Below, piece after piece: positions 63,347 to 64,000 of a stretch of DNA of 64,000 nt (positions are counted from its first letter, which is position 1; each line of letters opens with the position of its first letter). The stretch covers positions 124,001-188,000 of the forward strand of contig NZ_CP107575.1 of the NCBI RefSeq assembly GCF_025854375.1, read 5' to 3'. The notes beneath the pieces are model-generated. The model saw only the letters and a list, made by a program, of their open reading frames with translations. It had not been told where the DNA came from and searched no databases. This DNA is from Glutamicibacter sp. JL.03c. Its GTDB lineage: Bacteria > Actinomycetota > Actinomycetes > Actinomycetales > Micrococcaceae. A program made the position numbers and the translations under genes.

Positions 63347-64000
63347 TCACTTTAAAGGGATGCGGGCGTCGCCTTATAGGACAAATCCATCGGCCGGTTT
63401 CAATATCCTGCTCTATCAGGTTTCAGGCAAGAAATGCGCACGTTTCTGTAATATGATCTGCGCCACGTCAGAATCGATTTAAGTCATCAATTTGAGTCAG
63501 AGGGGCCGTCTGCTCGCATGGTGGTGCTTGCGGTTTGGGGAAATGAAGCGACGACAAAAGCGTAGATTTTGGCGGCGTGGCCATGCATAACAATTGGGTT
63601 GACGGCAACTCGGGATGAGGGGCCTCTGACCCACGCTGCCTTTCAGGCGAGTCTAGTCTGTGGTGGTGCTTGCTGGTTGGGTTGGGTGGCGGTCGTTCCG
63701 GCACGGTACTCCTGTTAGCACCAGCGCCGATGTAATATCCCGCTCAACGTCGGAATGGGGTTATGCCGCGTTATTGCCACGTGGCGGTGTGGTGCATTTC
63801 GATAGAGGTGGATAAGGGTGTGGGAGTGCTGCGGCAGAGTTGAGCGGCAACCTCGAAGCCAATCGTTTCGAGGGGCAGGGTGAGTTTGTTGGCGAACTTC
63901 TCTGCATTCCAGTGTGGGTCCGCTTCTGGGACCGTGTGGTCGGCGCCATTAACCAAGGGTGCCTCAATGGAACTAGGGTGGCGGGCGCGCGTGGTGCTGT
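63347..64000. other. right-end stretch without a recognised gene
   Basis: No supported gene. TGGTGGTGCTTGCGGTTTGGG (about 63520) and TGGTGGTGCTTGCTGGTTGGG (about 63660) are similar. Minus-strand frames at 63761-63967 show no family I know. May be a decayed element or the edge of a gene beyond the window. Confidence 0.4.

Noticed and set aside
1-64000. CRISPR arrays, rRNA genes, riboswitches
   Set aside because: No regularly spaced repeats, rRNA or recognisable riboswitch cores seen.

Overview
The window is a high-GC actinobacterial chromosome segment. It is most likely from the Micrococcaceae (Arthrobacter/Glutamicibacter group), judged from the mutY, disA, radA and pstSCAB set, the DUF1206 and FUSC membrane proteins, a PHO box made of 11-nt direct repeats and an IdeR-type iron box. 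This assignment is inference; no 16S or marker gene is present.

Layout. (1) 0.1-11.2 kb is a core-like region: an N-acetyltransferase, DUF1206, mutY, an anchored lipoprotein-like protein, disA, radA, FUSC and the PHO-controlled pstSCAB operon. (2) 11,206-33,272 is a 22.1-kb accessory island of visibly lower GC. It is bounded by 587-bp direct repeats, each holding the 3' part of pstB plus its terminator. The left copy belongs to the intact pstB; the right copy is a 5'-truncated pstB remnant. (3) 33.9-39.2 kb resumes core-like DNA: a two-paralogue membrane-protein/XRE operon, a PiT phosphate transporter with its DUF47 partner, an MFS protein, a conserved hypothetical and tRNA-Lys. (4) 39.2-64 kb is a second accessory stretch. 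It holds an internally deleted IS1249-like element next to tRNA-Lys, a GntP / beta-decarboxylating dehydrogenase / LysR block, a second copy of the island's catabolic locus in high-GC form, an AraC/GntR/MHS-transporter/RidA/FAH catabolic block, and an iron-siderophore import/export locus.

The most notable feature is a repeated, apparently uncharacterised locus. Its shared parts are a CxxC AhpD-like protein, an ABM-fold monooxygenase-like protein and a LysR regulator, divergent from a zinc alcohol dehydrogenase, an FAD amine oxidase and an MFS transporter. Copy A lies inside the island (12.8-19.5 kb, with its MFS displaced to 31 kb) and adds a VOC protein and a second amine oxidase. Copy B (45.6-52.1 kb) adds an SDR and a DinB-like protein. 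The two LysR/ADH intergenic regions align without gaps over 40 bp. In copy B the ABM gene has lost 25 internal codons, and the two AhpD-like genes share a 143-bp identical tract although their neighbours have diverged. I read this as a pathway that oxidises an unknown amine or alcohol and exports or imports it.

The right half of the island looks like a sulfur-amino-acid module: a PatB/MalY-type C-S lyase, a RidA deaminase that would clear the 2-aminoacrylate it forms, an APC permease and a divergent Lrp regulator. Beside it is a thiol/branched-chain block (DsbA-like, CcdA-like, branched-chain aminotransferase, KAS III). No integrase gene is visible in the island. Decayed IS1380, ISL3 and other transposase fragments mark its edges and middle.
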